Below the pieces are notes generated by a model that saw only the letters and a program-made list of their open reading frames with translations, was not told the DNA's origin and searched no databases. Positions 11,501 to 20,869 of a stretch of DNA of 64,000 nucleotides are shown here, one piece after another. The position numbers and the translations under genes were made by a program. This DNA comes from Girardinichthys multiradiatus (taxonomy: Eukaryota > Chordata > Actinopteri > Cyprinodontiformes > Goodeidae): the NCBI RefSeq assembly GCF_021462225.1, contig NC_061800.1:14864749-14928748 (forward strand). The letters are read 5' to 3'. Position 1 is the stretch's first letter; every line of letters starts with the position of its first letter.

Positions 11501-11874
11501 TAGTGCTAATAGTAGCTTCCATTTGGCCATCTAGAAGCAGCAGTAGTTTTTAGTAGTATAAATGAAGTTGACACGTAAGCATAAACAGGTTGTTACTTCT
11601 CAAGAAAATGGAAAAAACAGTCTCACAGAAATAAATGATCAATGCGGCTGTTATACCAACCGTACAGGCGAAGCACAAACTCCGGATGTTTAGCTTACAG
11701 GCTAACTAGCACGCTACCTGTTAGCCAAAGTAGACGGCAGACGTCACCTACCGATTGAAAACGCCACTTACATCGGACAGTATGGTAGGCACTTTTAGGG
11801 TGTTTCTCAAACGTCTCTCCTAGTTTCAGAACATGTTCCTGGTTGTCAAAGCTGGAGTAAGCGCTCCCATTCAT
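8484..11874 (-). CDS. eaf2: ELL-associated factor 2 (EAF2-like), complete six-exon gene, 262 aa
   Basis: Coding exons on the minus strand are 11874-11772, 11351-11257, 10968-10832, 10609-10440, 10295-10056 and 8527-8484 (789 nt, 262 aa plus stop). All junctions are GT/AG and all phases close. Residues ~10-111 form the EAF domain ([63 protein letters not shown]). In this family the domain binds ELL elongation factors in the super elongation complex and stimulates RNA polymerase II elongation in the nucleus. Residues 163-209 hold [17 protein letters not shown] followed by a Ser/Asp/Glu-rich transactivation-type tract. The C-terminus is the family signature [13 protein letters not shown]. Human EAF2 is about 260 aa. 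DDIEREL, MDQ and KECILI favour eaf2 over eaf1, as I recall those proteins. The start is the Met at 11874, matching the conserved MNG start; an in-frame ATG 26 codons upstream probably lies in the 5' UTR. Confidence 0.93.
8650..9066 (+). mobile_element. Tc1-like relic (left half) in the last eaf2 intron
   Basis: TATTGGGATTTTATGCAATA near 8706 is part of a fish Tc1 terminal region that also occurs near 37,070 and 38,130. Near 8996 ATGAAGATCAATAAACACAG and GACAGGTCAGGGATG give the transposase start ([16 protein letters not shown]), as at 34,350. Only the 5' portion remains. Confidence 0.65.
9070..9880 (+). mobile_element. Second Tc1/mariner-type relic in the last eaf2 intron
   Basis: The left end contains AAAAAAGCTGGGACAGGGGC, a terminal-repeat motif of a fish Tc1 family I recall. 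Plus-strand fragments read VLWSDEST (first Asp, ~9402), [16 protein letters not shown] (~9518), [19 protein letters not shown] (second Asp, ~9625) and [12 protein letters not shown] (Glu, ~9717) in different frames. Much of the N-terminal DNA-binding half is deleted. Inactive. Confidence 0.75.
10056..10295 (-). CDS. eaf2: eaf2 exon 5 (serine-rich activation region)
   Basis: 240 bp; CTACAG|AAC acceptor and CTCA|GTAAGT donor. It encodes [12 protein letters not shown], the Ser/Asp-rich run ending SDSEDE, a Pro-rich bridge and GGLIMNTL. The open frame that reads on beyond both splice sites is intronic. Confidence 0.92.
10440..10609 (-). CDS. eaf2: eaf2 exon 4
   Basis: 170 bp; TTCCAG|GGC acceptor and AGAG|GTGACA donor. 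It encodes [14 protein letters not shown] and a Ser/Lys/Pro-rich linker, ending in SPMDDIER. Confidence 0.9.
10832..10968 (-). CDS. eaf2: eaf2 exon 3
   Basis: 137 bp; GTAAG|GGT acceptor with a weak polypyrimidine tract, and ACAAG|GTGAGC donor. It encodes [30 protein letters not shown] and NIAVKKT, the end of the EAF domain. Confidence 0.92.
11257..11351 (-). CDS. eaf2: eaf2 exon 2
   Basis: 95 bp; CCCACAG|AT acceptor and GAG|GTTAGA donor. It encodes [10 protein letters not shown], a Glu/Gly-rich stretch, then VTITLPNLE, part of the EAF domain. Confidence 0.92.
11772..11874 (-). CDS. eaf2: eaf2 exon 1 (coding part)
   Basis: It encodes the first 34 residues from [20 protein letters not shown] to HTVR plus one base, and ends at a CGAT|GTAAGT donor. 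Phase 1 continues into exon 2 to complete Tyr35. Confidence 0.92.
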
Positions 11875-12060
11875 TCTGTGAGTTTCATTGGCAGCAGACG
11901 TTAATTTCCTCTGGGATTTTGTTATGCAAAAACCAGGTACGGCAAGAGGCACTGTTAAGTCCCGCCTTCTATGAAATGTACTTCATTCTGATTGGTTAGA
12001 GGGATTTTTTCGTTTTTGTCATTGGTTTGACACCTGTCATCTAAAATGTGACGTTTCATT
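11875..12060 (-). promoter_or_regulatory. Probable eaf2 5' UTR and promoter region
   Basis: Upstream of the eaf2 start the minus strand carries two CCAAT boxes (11991-11995 and 12021-12025), a GGCGGG box (11961-11966) and a CRE-like ACGTCA (12049-12054). There is no obvious TATA box. The motif set fits a housekeeping-type vertebrate promoter. The transcription start is not determined. Confidence 0.5.
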
Positions 12061-12394
12061 TAGGAAATTTCACACTTCAGTGCACAATATTACAATAAAG
12101 ACCAATATACCAACATTTCTAAAGTTCTTTAGAGTCATCTAAATTTTAAGCAAAGTGTACCCTGATGTATGGAAGTTTGCTTTGCTGAGAAATTTTGAGT
12201 TTCAGTTATTGCCAAAAAAAAACCAAACATATTTATACGTCTATTGTTCATGATTACTGAACATGTGACCTCACATCATTTTTCACCTGTCAGTGTGTGT
12301 AAATGTTAACAATTGTTGACATGGTTTTCTTTAAAGACGATTAGTGTATGTTACAATGATTAGTGTATGCTGTTCATAAAAAAGAAATACAATT

Positions 12395-12396
<2 letters not shown>
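12061..12396. other. AT-rich intergenic spacer
   Basis: Between the eaf2 promoter and the first TA array. No open frame or recognisable repeat was seen. Confidence 0.4.

Positions 12397-12435
<39 letters not shown>
12397..12435. repeat. (TA)n microsatellite
   Basis: About 19 uninterrupted TA units directly precede a truncated interspersed repeat. Confidence 0.95.
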
Positions 12436-12436
<1 letters not shown>

Positions 12437-12627
12437 CCTTGCCAGTCCATCGCAGGGCAGCACACAAACAACCACACACACACTCATTCATACACCTAAG
12501 GGCAATTTAGAGAGACCAATTAACCCAACAGGCATGTCTTAGGACTATGGGAGGAAGCCGGAATGCACGGGGAGAACATGCAAACTCCATGCAGAAAGAC
12601 CCCTGGCTGGGAATTGAACCCAAGACC

Positions 12628-12632
<5 letters not shown>
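12437..12632 (+). repeat. Fragment of a high-copy teleost interspersed repeat (LINE/SINE-like)
   Basis: Carries CCAGTCCATCGCAGGGCAGC, GGGCAATTTAGAGAGACCAA and GGGGAGAACATGCAAACTCC. The same text occurs at 35,020-35,345 and, in part, at 35,610-35,685. I recall it as one of the commonest dispersed repeats of fish; its exact class (RTE-related or SINE) is not certain here. It is sandwiched between two TA arrays. Confidence 0.75.

Positions 12633-12690
<58 letters not shown>
12631..12690. repeat. (TA)n microsatellite
   Basis: About 30 TA units abut the left terminal repeat of the next Tc1 element, whose TA target would have been inside this array. Confidence 0.95.
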
Positions 12691-12693
<3 letters not shown>

Positions 12694-14265
12694 TGCTCAA
12701 AAAAATAAAGGGAACACTTAAACAACACAATATAACTCCAAGTAAATCAAACTTCTGTGAAATCAAACTGTCCACTTAGGAAGCAACACTGATTGATAAT
12801 CAATTTCACATGTTGTTGTGCAAATGGAATAGACAACAGGGGGAAATCTTTGGTGATTAGCAAGACACACTCAATAACGTAGTGGTTCTGTAGGTGGGGA
12901 CCACAGACCACTTCTCAGTACCGATGCTTTCTGGCTGATGTTTTGGTCACTTTTGAATGTTGGTGGTGCTTTCACACTCTGGTGGTATCATGAGACGGAC
13001 TCTACAACCCACACAAGTGGCTCAGGTAGTGAAGCTCATCCAGGATGGCACATCAATGCCAGCTGTGGCAAGAAGGTTTGCTGTGTCTGTCAGCGTAGTG
13101 TCCAGAGCCTGGAGGCGCTACCAGGAGACAGGCCAGTACACCAGGAGACGTGGAGGAGGCCGTAGGAGGGCAACAACCCAGCAGCAAGACCGCTACCTTT
13201 GTACAAGGAGGAACAGGAGGAGCACTGCCAGAGCCCTGCAAAATGAACTCCAGCAGGCAACAAATGTTCATGGGTCTGCACAAACGGTTAGAAACCGACT
13301 CCATGAGGATGGTATGAGGGCCCGACGTCGACAAATGGGGTTTGTGCTCACAGCCCAACACCGTGCAGGACGCTTGGTATTTGCCAGAGAACACCAGGAT
13401 TGACAAATTCACCACTGGCGCCTTGTGCTCTTCACAGATGAAAGCAGGTTCACACTGAGAACATGTGACAGATGTGACAGAGTCTGGAGACACCGTGGAG
13501 AGCGATCTGCTGCCTGCAACATCCTTCAGAATGACCGGTTTGGCAGTGGGTCAGTAATGGTGTGGGGTGGCATTTCTTTGGAGGGCTGCCTGGCCCTCCA
13601 TGTGCTCGCCAGAGGTAGCCTGACTGCCATTAGGTACCGAGATGAGATCCTCAGACCCCTTGTGAGACCATATGCTGGTGCGGTTGGCCCTGTGTTCCTC
13701 CTAATGCAGGACAATGCTAGACCTCATGTGGCTGGAGTGTGTCAGCAGTTCCTGCAAGATGAAGACATTGAAGCTATGGACTGGCCCGCCTGTTCCCCAG
13801 ACCTGAATCCAACAGAGCACATCTGGAACATCATGTCTCGCTCCATCCACCAACGTCACGTTGCACCACAGACTGTCCAGGAGTTGATGGATGCTTTAGT
13901 CCAGGTCTGGGAGGAGATCCCTCAGGAGACCATCCACCGTCTCATCAGGAGCATGCCCAGGCGTTGTAGCGAGGTCATACAGACACGTGGAGGCCACACA
14001 CAATACTGAACCTCATTTTGACTTGTTTTAAGGACATAACATCAAAGTTGGATCAGCCTGTAGTGTGTTTTTCCACTTTCATTTTGTGTGACTCCAAATC
14101 CAGGCCTCCATTGGTTAATACATTTGATTTCCATTGATGATTTTTGTGGGATTTTGTTGTCAGCATTTTCAACTTTGTACAGAACAAAGTATTCAATGAG
14201 AATATTTCATTCATTCAGATCTAGGATGTGTTATTTGAGTGTTCCCTTTATTTTTTTGAGCAGTG
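12691..14265 (+). mobile_element. Near-complete Tc1/mariner-type element, family B copy 1
   Basis: The ends are inverted: CACTGCTCAAAAAAATAAAG at 12691 and CTTTATTTTTTTGAGCAGTG ending at 14265, with the similarity continuing inward. The left flank is a TA array, but the right flank is TTTTTG rather than TA, so the duplication is not preserved. It holds a full-length transposase reading frame with one TGA. Confidence 0.9.
12990..14009 (+). pseudogene. DD34E transposase, family B copy 1, one in-frame TGA
   Basis: The frame from [18 protein letters not shown] at 12990 runs to RGGHTQY and a stop at 14009 (339 codons plus stop). It has a single interruption, TGA at 13401-13403 after VFAREHQD, where related copies, as I recall, have Trp (TGG). 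The helix-turn-helix region ([19 protein letters not shown]) and a basic RRRGGGRRR linker are visible. The catalytic blocks are VLFTDESRF (first Asp), LLMQDNARPHVAG (second Asp) and SPDLNPTEHIW (Glu). No frameshift is present. The TGA would remove the catalytic domain unless read through. Confidence 0.88.
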
Positions 14266-14289
14266 TTTTTGCTTGCTTACAAATTTATT

Positions 14290-15135
14290 AGATTTATCCT
14301 TTTTTGACATGTTTAAATTTTTGCATCAGACAAAATTTAATAGTGGACAAAAATAAATTGAGTACATACAAAATACAGTTTTCAAATGATGAATTATTTT
14401 AACAAGGCAAAAAGTTATCCAAATCAACTGAGCCCTGTATAAAAGTAGAATTGCCCCCCTTGTTAAATCATGAATAAGTTGTAGTTAACCATATATTTGG
14501 TTCAGTTTGCCTGGGCACATATAGGTCTGATGATTGTCAGAAAAATCCTTTAAATATGACTTGTCTGATGACATAAAGTAGGCCAATAGGTCCTAAAAAG
14601 TAAAGCATATTCCTCGATTAAGAAAAATCCAAGATCATATGAGAAACAAAGTTATTGACACCTATCTTGCAGAAATCCTGAACTAGAACCATCAGTTTGT
14701 GACCTTAAGCTCAAACACACTTGAATTATACAACAAGATGATGATCTGAAGCACACCAGCAAGTCCACCTCTGAATGGCTAAAAATAGGAAAAAAAATGA
14801 AATTTTTAGAGTGGCCTAGTCAAAGATTATGTTATTAATGGGCTGCTAATGCTTGAAAACGTTTTACTGTATCTGATTTTTTTAACACCTCAGCAATGAA
14901 AGATTTCATGGTCTTACTACAAATGCTTAAAGGGGTCGTCTGCAGCCAAGGATGGCACAAACAGAACCAGCTATCAGGGTTAGGGGGCAATTACTTTTTC
15001 AGATAATGCAGGTTGGTTCAGAAATTGTCATTTAACAAAGCAGCTGTTGTATTTACTCATGTTATCTAGCTCTGATATTAAACATTGTTTGATGACTGTA
15101 AGTGTGACCAAAACAATTTAGAACAGAAAAAATCT
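14290..15135 (+). mobile_element. Tc1-like relic (C-terminal half), family C
   Basis: Near 14,738 the plus strand reads QQDDDLKHTSKSTSEWL (second catalytic Asp block) and near 14,808 LEWPSQ-like GTGGCCTAGTCAAAG. The right terminus resembles GGGGCAATTACTTTTTCAGA. The same GTGGCCTAGTCAAAG segment occurs near 46,427. Heavily mutated. Confidence 0.6.
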
Positions 15136-15444
15136 GTAAGAGGTTTAAAGTACTTAATAAACTAGAATCAGCCATAAAGCGGTCTCCCTAGAGTCCTGCG
15201 TATCATATTGAGATAAAACACAAAGCAACAGACAGCCAAGATTTGATAGATCAAAAACCTTTAGTTAATACCTAAGAGACCTGGACAAGTTATTTTTGAA
15301 GTCTACAAAATGAGTTCAAGAGTTCTTTCTCTCTAATGAGGCTAGATTGAGAGAACCACAATAAATAATGCATTACATGATGAATGTTATGTAATGTTCC
15401 TCTTAGTTGAATATGTTTTTAATTTTTTTCCATTGCTTGACATA

Positions 15445-15447
<3 letters not shown>

Positions 15448-15496
<49 letters not shown>
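15448..15496. repeat. (CT)n microsatellite
   Basis: About 24 CT units pass directly into a TA array; a compound microsatellite. Confidence 0.95.

Positions 15497-15533
<37 letters not shown>
15497..15533. repeat. (TA)n microsatellite
   Basis: About 18 TA units abut the left end of the second family-B Tc1 copy. Confidence 0.95.
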
Positions 15534-15536
<3 letters not shown>

Positions 15537-16943
15537 TGCTCAAAAAAATAAAGGGAACACTTAAACAACACAATATAACTCCAAGTAAATCAAACTTCTG
15601 TGAAATCAAACTGTCCACTTAGGAAGCAACACTGATTGACAATCAATTTCACATGATGTTGTGTAAATGGAATAGACAACAGGGGGAAATCTTTGGCGAT
15701 TAGCAAGACACACTCAATAAAGGAGCTCATCAAGGATGGCACATCAATGCCAGCTGTGGCAAGAAGGTTTGCTGTGTCTATCAGCGTAGTGTCCAGATCC
15801 TGGAGGCGCTACCAGGAGACCGGCCAGTACACCAGGAGATGTGGAGGAGGCCGTAGGAGGGCATCAACCCAGCAGCAGGACCGCTACCTCCACCTTTGTG
15901 CATGGAGGAAGAGGAGGAGCACTGCCAGAGCCCTGCAAAATGACCTCCAGCAGGCAACAAATGTGCATGTGTCTGCACAAATGGTTACAAACCGACTCCA
16001 TGAGGATGGTATGAGGGCCCGACGTCCATAAATGGGGGTTGTGCTCACAGCCCAACACCGTGCAGGACGCTTGGTATTTGCCAGAGAACACCAGGATTGA
16101 CAAATTCACCACTGGCGCCCTGTGCTCTTCACAGATGAAAGCAGGTTCACACTGAGCACATGTGACAGACGTGACAGAGTCAGGAGACACCGTGGAGAGC
16201 GATCTGCTGCCTGCAACATCCTTCAGCATGACCGGTTTGGCAGTGGGTCAGTAATGGTGTGGGGTGGCATTTCTTTGGAGGGCTGCCTGGCCTCCATGTG
16301 CTCGCCAGAGGTAGCCTGACTGCCATTAGGTACCGAGATGAGATCCTCAGACCCCTTGTGAGACCATATGCTGGTGCGGTTGGCCCTGAGTTCCTCCTAA
16401 TGCAGGACAATGCTAGACCTCATGTGGCTGGAGTGTGTCAGCAGTTCCTGCAAGATGAAGACATTGAAGCTATGGACTGGCCCGCCCGTTCCCCAGACCT
16501 GAATCCGATTGAGCACATCTGGGACATCATGTCTCGCTCTATCCACTAACGTCACGTTGCACCACAGACTGTCTGGGAGTTGGCGGATGCTTTAGTTCAG
16601 GTCTGAGAGGAGATGCCTCTGGAGACCATCCACCGTCTCATCAGGAGCATGCCCAGGCGTTGTAAGGAGGTCATACAGACATGTGGAGGCCACACACAAT
16701 ACTGAGCCTCATTTTGACTTGTTTTAAGGACATTACATCAAAGTTGGATCAGCCTGTAGTGTGTTTTTCTACTTTAATTTTGTGTGACTCCAAATCCAGT
16801 CTCAAATTTTCATTAATGATTTTTGTGTGATTTTGTTGTCAGCACATTCAACTTTGTACAGACCAAAGTATTCAATAAGAATATTTCATTCATTCAGATC
16901 TAGGATGTGTTATTTGAGTGTTCCCTTTATTTTTTTGAGCAGT
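15534..16943 (+). mobile_element. Tc1/mariner-type element, family B copy 2, internally deleted
   Basis: The left end CACTGCTCAAAAAAATAAAG is the same as copy 1. The right end stops at GAGCAGT followed by ATATA. Against copy 1, about 155 bp are missing after CACACTCAATAA (near 15,720), removing the transposase start. Elsewhere the two copies are very similar. The next Tc1 begins five bases further right. Confidence 0.88.
15722..16704 (+). pseudogene. Degraded transposase of family B copy 2
   Basis: The start codon is lost in the ~155-bp deletion. Stops are TAA near 16,028, the TGA shared with copy 1 near 16,097, and TAA near 16,547. One C is missing in the CTGCCTGGCCTCCATG stretch near 16,290, shifting frame. 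VLFTDESRF, LLMQDNARPHVAG and SPDLNPIEHIW are still readable in two frames. It cannot encode a working enzyme. Confidence 0.85.
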
Positions 16944-16948
16944 ATATA

Positions 16949-18577
16949 CAGTACAGACCAAAGGTTTGGACACACCTTCTCATTCAAAGAGTTGTCTTTA
17001 TTTTCATGACAATGAATATTGTAGCTTAACACTGAAGGCATCAAAACTATGAATTAACACATGTGGAATTATATACTGAACAAAAAAGTGTGAAACAACT
17101 GAAAATATGTCTTATATTCTAGGTTCTTCAAAGTAGCCACCTTTTGCTTTGATTACTGCTCCGCACACTCTTGGCATTCTGTTGATGAGCTTCAAGAGGT
17201 AGTCACCTGAAATGGTTTTCACTTCACAGGAGTGCCCTGTCAGGTTTAATAAGTGGGATTTCAAGCCTTTTAAATGGGGTTGGGACCATCAGTTGTGTTG
17301 TGCAGGAGGTGGATACAGTACACAGCTGATATTCCTACTGAGTAGACTGTTAGAATTTGTATTATAGCAAGAAAAAAGCAGCTAAGTAAAGAAACACAAG
17401 TGCCCATCATTACTTTAAGAAATGAAGGTCAGTCAGTTCGAACAATTGGGAAAACTTTGAAAGTGTCCCCAAGTGGAGCTGCATAAACCATCAAGCGCTA
17501 CAAAGAAACTGGCTCACATGAGGACCGCCCCAGGAAAGGAAGACCAAGAGTCACCTCTGCTGCGGATGATAAGTTCATCCGAGTCACCAGCCTCAGAAAT
17601 CGCAGGTTAACAGCAGCTCAGATTAGAGAACAGGTCAATGCCATACAGAGTTCTAGCAGCAGACACATCTCTATAACAGCTGTTAAGAGGAGACTGTGTG
17701 AATCAGGCCTTCATGGTAAAATAGCTGCTAGGAAACCACTGCTGAGGACAGGCAACAAGCAGAAGAGACTTGTTTGGGCTAAAGAACACAAGGAATGGAC
17801 ATTAGACCAGTGGAAATCTGTGCTTTGGTCTGATGAGTCCAAGTTTGAGATCTTTGGTTCCAACCACCGTGTCTTTGTGCGGCGCAGAATAGGTGAACAG
17901 ATGGACTCTACATGCCTGGTTCCCACCGTGAAGCATGGAGGAGGAGGTGTGATGGTGTGGGGGTGCTTTGCTGGTGACACTGTTGGGGATTTATTCAAAA
18001 TTGAAGGCATACTGAACCAGCATGGCTACCACAGCATCTTGCAGCGACATGCTATTCCATCCGGTTTGCGTTTAGTTGGACCATCATTTATTTTTCAACA
18101 GGACAATGACCCCAAACACACCTCCAGGCTGTGTAAGGGCTATTTGACCAAGAAGGAGAGTGATGGGGTGCTGTGTCAGATGACCTGGCCTCCACAGTCA
18201 CCGGACCTGAACCCAATCGAGATGGTTTGGGGTGAGCTGGACCGCAGAGTGAAGGCAAAAGGGCCAACAAGTGCTAAACATCTCTGGGAATTCCTTCAAG
18301 ACTGTTGGAAAACCATTTCAGGTGACTACCTCTTGAAGCTCATCAACAGAATACCAAGAGTGTGCGGAGCAGTAATCAAAGCAAAAGGTTCTACTTTGAA
18401 GAACCTAGAATATAAGACATATTTTCAGTTGTTTCATACTTTCTTGTTCAGTATATAATTCCACATGTGTTAATTCATAGTTTTGATGCCTTCAGTGTGA
18501 AGCAACAATATTCATAGTCATGAAAATAAAGAAAACTTTTGAATGAGAAGGTGTGTCCAAACCTTTGGTCTGTACTG
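16949..18577 (+). mobile_element. Tc1 element, family D, nearly full length
   Basis: The terminal repeats are CAGTACAGACCAAAGGTTTG at 16949 and its inverse CAAACCTTTGGTCTGTACTG ending at 18577. Inverted similarity continues through GACACACCTTCTCATTCAAA. The left flank is TATA and the right flank TGTATATA, so the element sits in TA-rich sequence. It holds a transposase that has lost its start. Confidence 0.9.
17370..18458 (+). pseudogene. Tc1 transposase, family D: start lost and one nonsense codon
   Basis: The frame opens with KKQLSKETQVPIITLRNEG but the expected ATG is ATA (AGAATTTGTATTATAGCAAG). TAA interrupts the helix-turn-helix after VSPSGAA (near 17,486). From there the frame is open to 18,458. 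It contains [14 protein letters not shown] (first Asp, ~17,829), SFIFQQDNDPKHTSR (second Asp, ~18,087) and QSPDLNPIEMVWGELDRR (Glu, ~18,206). The catalytic half is intact from Met at 17820. Confidence 0.85.
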
Positions 18578-20300
18578 TGTATATATATATATATATCACA
18601 CTGTATTGCGATATTTGCAATATTGTGATATTTATGTTGGTTACAATAAACCTACATGTTCCACACTATTTTCTGTCTATTTCATCACCATTGTGGCACC
18701 TTCAATCTCTATGAACTAGCATCTCAGTCCCTAAAACAGGTGTCATGTGTGTTTATCAGAGCAGTGAAAGTCCATCAAATTGTCTTAAAACATTATTTGC
18801 ATTCCAACGCATGGCCTCCAAGGAGTTCTTTGCGATTGCAATATTACATTCACTGATTTTCCATGACGATATCATAAAGATATGTTGAGCAGCTCTAGTA
18901 CCTTCCAAAAAAGGGCACACTAGGTTTGAAACTAAATGCACGGCAAGACATGGCTGAACAGCTTAGCTCCACTGTGGAGGTTCTAAGGGCCTGAGACTAA
19001 TGAGCCACTACAGTTAACACTTGCTGATTGCAGCTTCAAGCATCACTGGCTGCAGGGGTTAGAAGCTGCATGAACCTTGGAGAAGAAAAATGTATGTATT
19101 TTACTTACTTTAAAGTGTTAATGCATCCTAAGTCTTAAATCCTGCTTTGCCTGAAATTTAGTGAGGCCATATGCTTTGCTGCCTTGACACATTAAAGGAT
19201 CAGCATCCAGGGCAACTGGAATGTGAAGATTACAAGAGCAGATTATCGCCAACTGGTCCACAGTCCTGCTGTCTTCCTGTTTAACATGAGGCACTGAGGT
19301 GGGTTAAGTGGAAGATAATAAGTGGAAGATGAGTAGTGATTCCAGATGAAAAATTGTTTTGAACACATGACATAAAAAGAACAAAAGAATGAAAATGCAT
19401 TAGACTCAGAAGAGGAAGAAGATTAATTTTGACAATCTTCGTGGCTTTCATCTGTTTTTCCTCAATTCTTTTGTGATCAGAATCCTTTAAAGATTACCGA
19501 GCTTTGAAAATTGACCAGAGAGGTTAACAAAAGGCCCAGAATCCTGTTTCACTGTGTCTGAATCCCATGTGAAAAGACACCAGTGTGGGTCTGTTTCCAT
19601 GGGTGAAGGTAAACACTGGCTGTCCTCCAGTGATATCAGTTACTTCAGGGGGTTGCCCCTGGACTGTGGGAGGTGAGGTTTATGGTTTCTGAGCAACTGT
19701 ATCCTTGAGCCACCGCAGGGCACTCCCCAGTTGTAAGCCAGAGGCAGTGCGGAGTGAAATGATAATATGTCTGATGAGGGTGGGGGTGGTCTTGGACTTG
19801 CTCAATAAAGGTGAGTATGATGATTCAAAATGTGTGCAAACCCACAACTGCACTTCAAATTCTACAAAAAGAAACATACTTTAATACAAGTTCAACACTG
19901 TACATTCAGACCTTACAAAAAATATGCATACCACTTGTGAGAGAAATACCCATAAACTCTGATTATAGCTCATCATTTAAAGGCTTAAAGTACATATTTC
20001 CTTAAAAAACAATTGAACAGTGGAGATGTGTAATAACAATACTTTTCTGCTTTTTGCATTTTTGTGTAGAAGACATAGACATCAAATCATTTTATGTAGC
20101 GTTTTCATGTGAATATAATTCATATTCCTGAAACTGTTCACATGTTTATATGGGCATCCAGGATAAGATATACAGTTGAAAATAAATGTTTACAAAATCT
20201 ATATAAAAAGTTACATTCTCAATTTGTCTAAATCAGACTGAATAATTCTGACTTTAGGTCTGTCGAATTACCAAGATTATTTCTACACGTACATCAATAT
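18578..20300. other. Intergenic spacer with a short TA array and AT-rich palindromes
   Basis: It opens with a TA array (18580-18596) followed by GCGATATTTGCAATATTGTG, a self-complementary AT-rich stretch often seen at fish repeat edges. The rest (to 20.3 kb) is unique-looking AT-rich DNA with no supportable exon. Confidence 0.5.
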
Positions 20301-20309
20301 TCAAAAGTA

Positions 20310-20860
20310 TGTGAATATTGTAAAAAAGTTCAATATTTTTGCCACTTGTGAAACGTGAAACTCCCCAATTGTGTAGATTCAATACACAAAGAGTGAAATA
20401 TCTGAAGTCTTAATTTCTTGTAGTTTTGATGATTGTGGCTTACAGATAATGAAAACCCAAAATTATGTATCTCAGGAAATTACAATGGGACATAAGATCA
20501 ATAAAAAGGATATTTTAAACAGAAATGTCAGGCTTATGAAAAGTATGTTCATTTCTATTAACTCAATACTAGGCTGGGGCTCTATTTGCATGAATAACTG
20601 CATCAGTGCAGTGGAGGAGATCAGCCTGTGGCATTATTGAGGAGTAATGGAAGCCCAGCTTGCTTTAAAAGTGGCCTTGGGATCATCTGTGATGTTAGGT
20701 CTTGTGTTTCTCATCTTCCTCTTGACAAGTTCGGCTGGAAGCTCAGGAAACCTTTGCAGGTGTATTGAGTTCATTAGCTGAGTATGGTGTGACACCATGA
20801 GTTTCCAATGTTTAATTTTTTCACAATTCAAATTTTTTTAAATGTCTTTTCCTGTATTTG
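20310..20860 (-). mobile_element. Short internally deleted Tc1 relic related to copies A/B of the 1,610-bp family
   Basis: Minus-strand reading near 20,640-20,740 gives VKRKMRNTRPNITDDPKATF and ASWASITPQ, aligning with VKRTLRDSRPNTLDELKAA and ASWASIRPQ in the intact transposase. Flanking text ATGAAAACCCAAAATTATGT resembles that family's terminal repeat but is diverged. Nearly all the N-terminal and catalytic coding region is missing, giving a MITE-like remnant. Confidence 0.7.
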
Positions 20861-20869
20861 TCAGAATAA

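Noticed and set aside
13053..13493. 146-codon minus-strand frame
   Set aside because: Antisense to the Tc1 transposase; no independent evidence.
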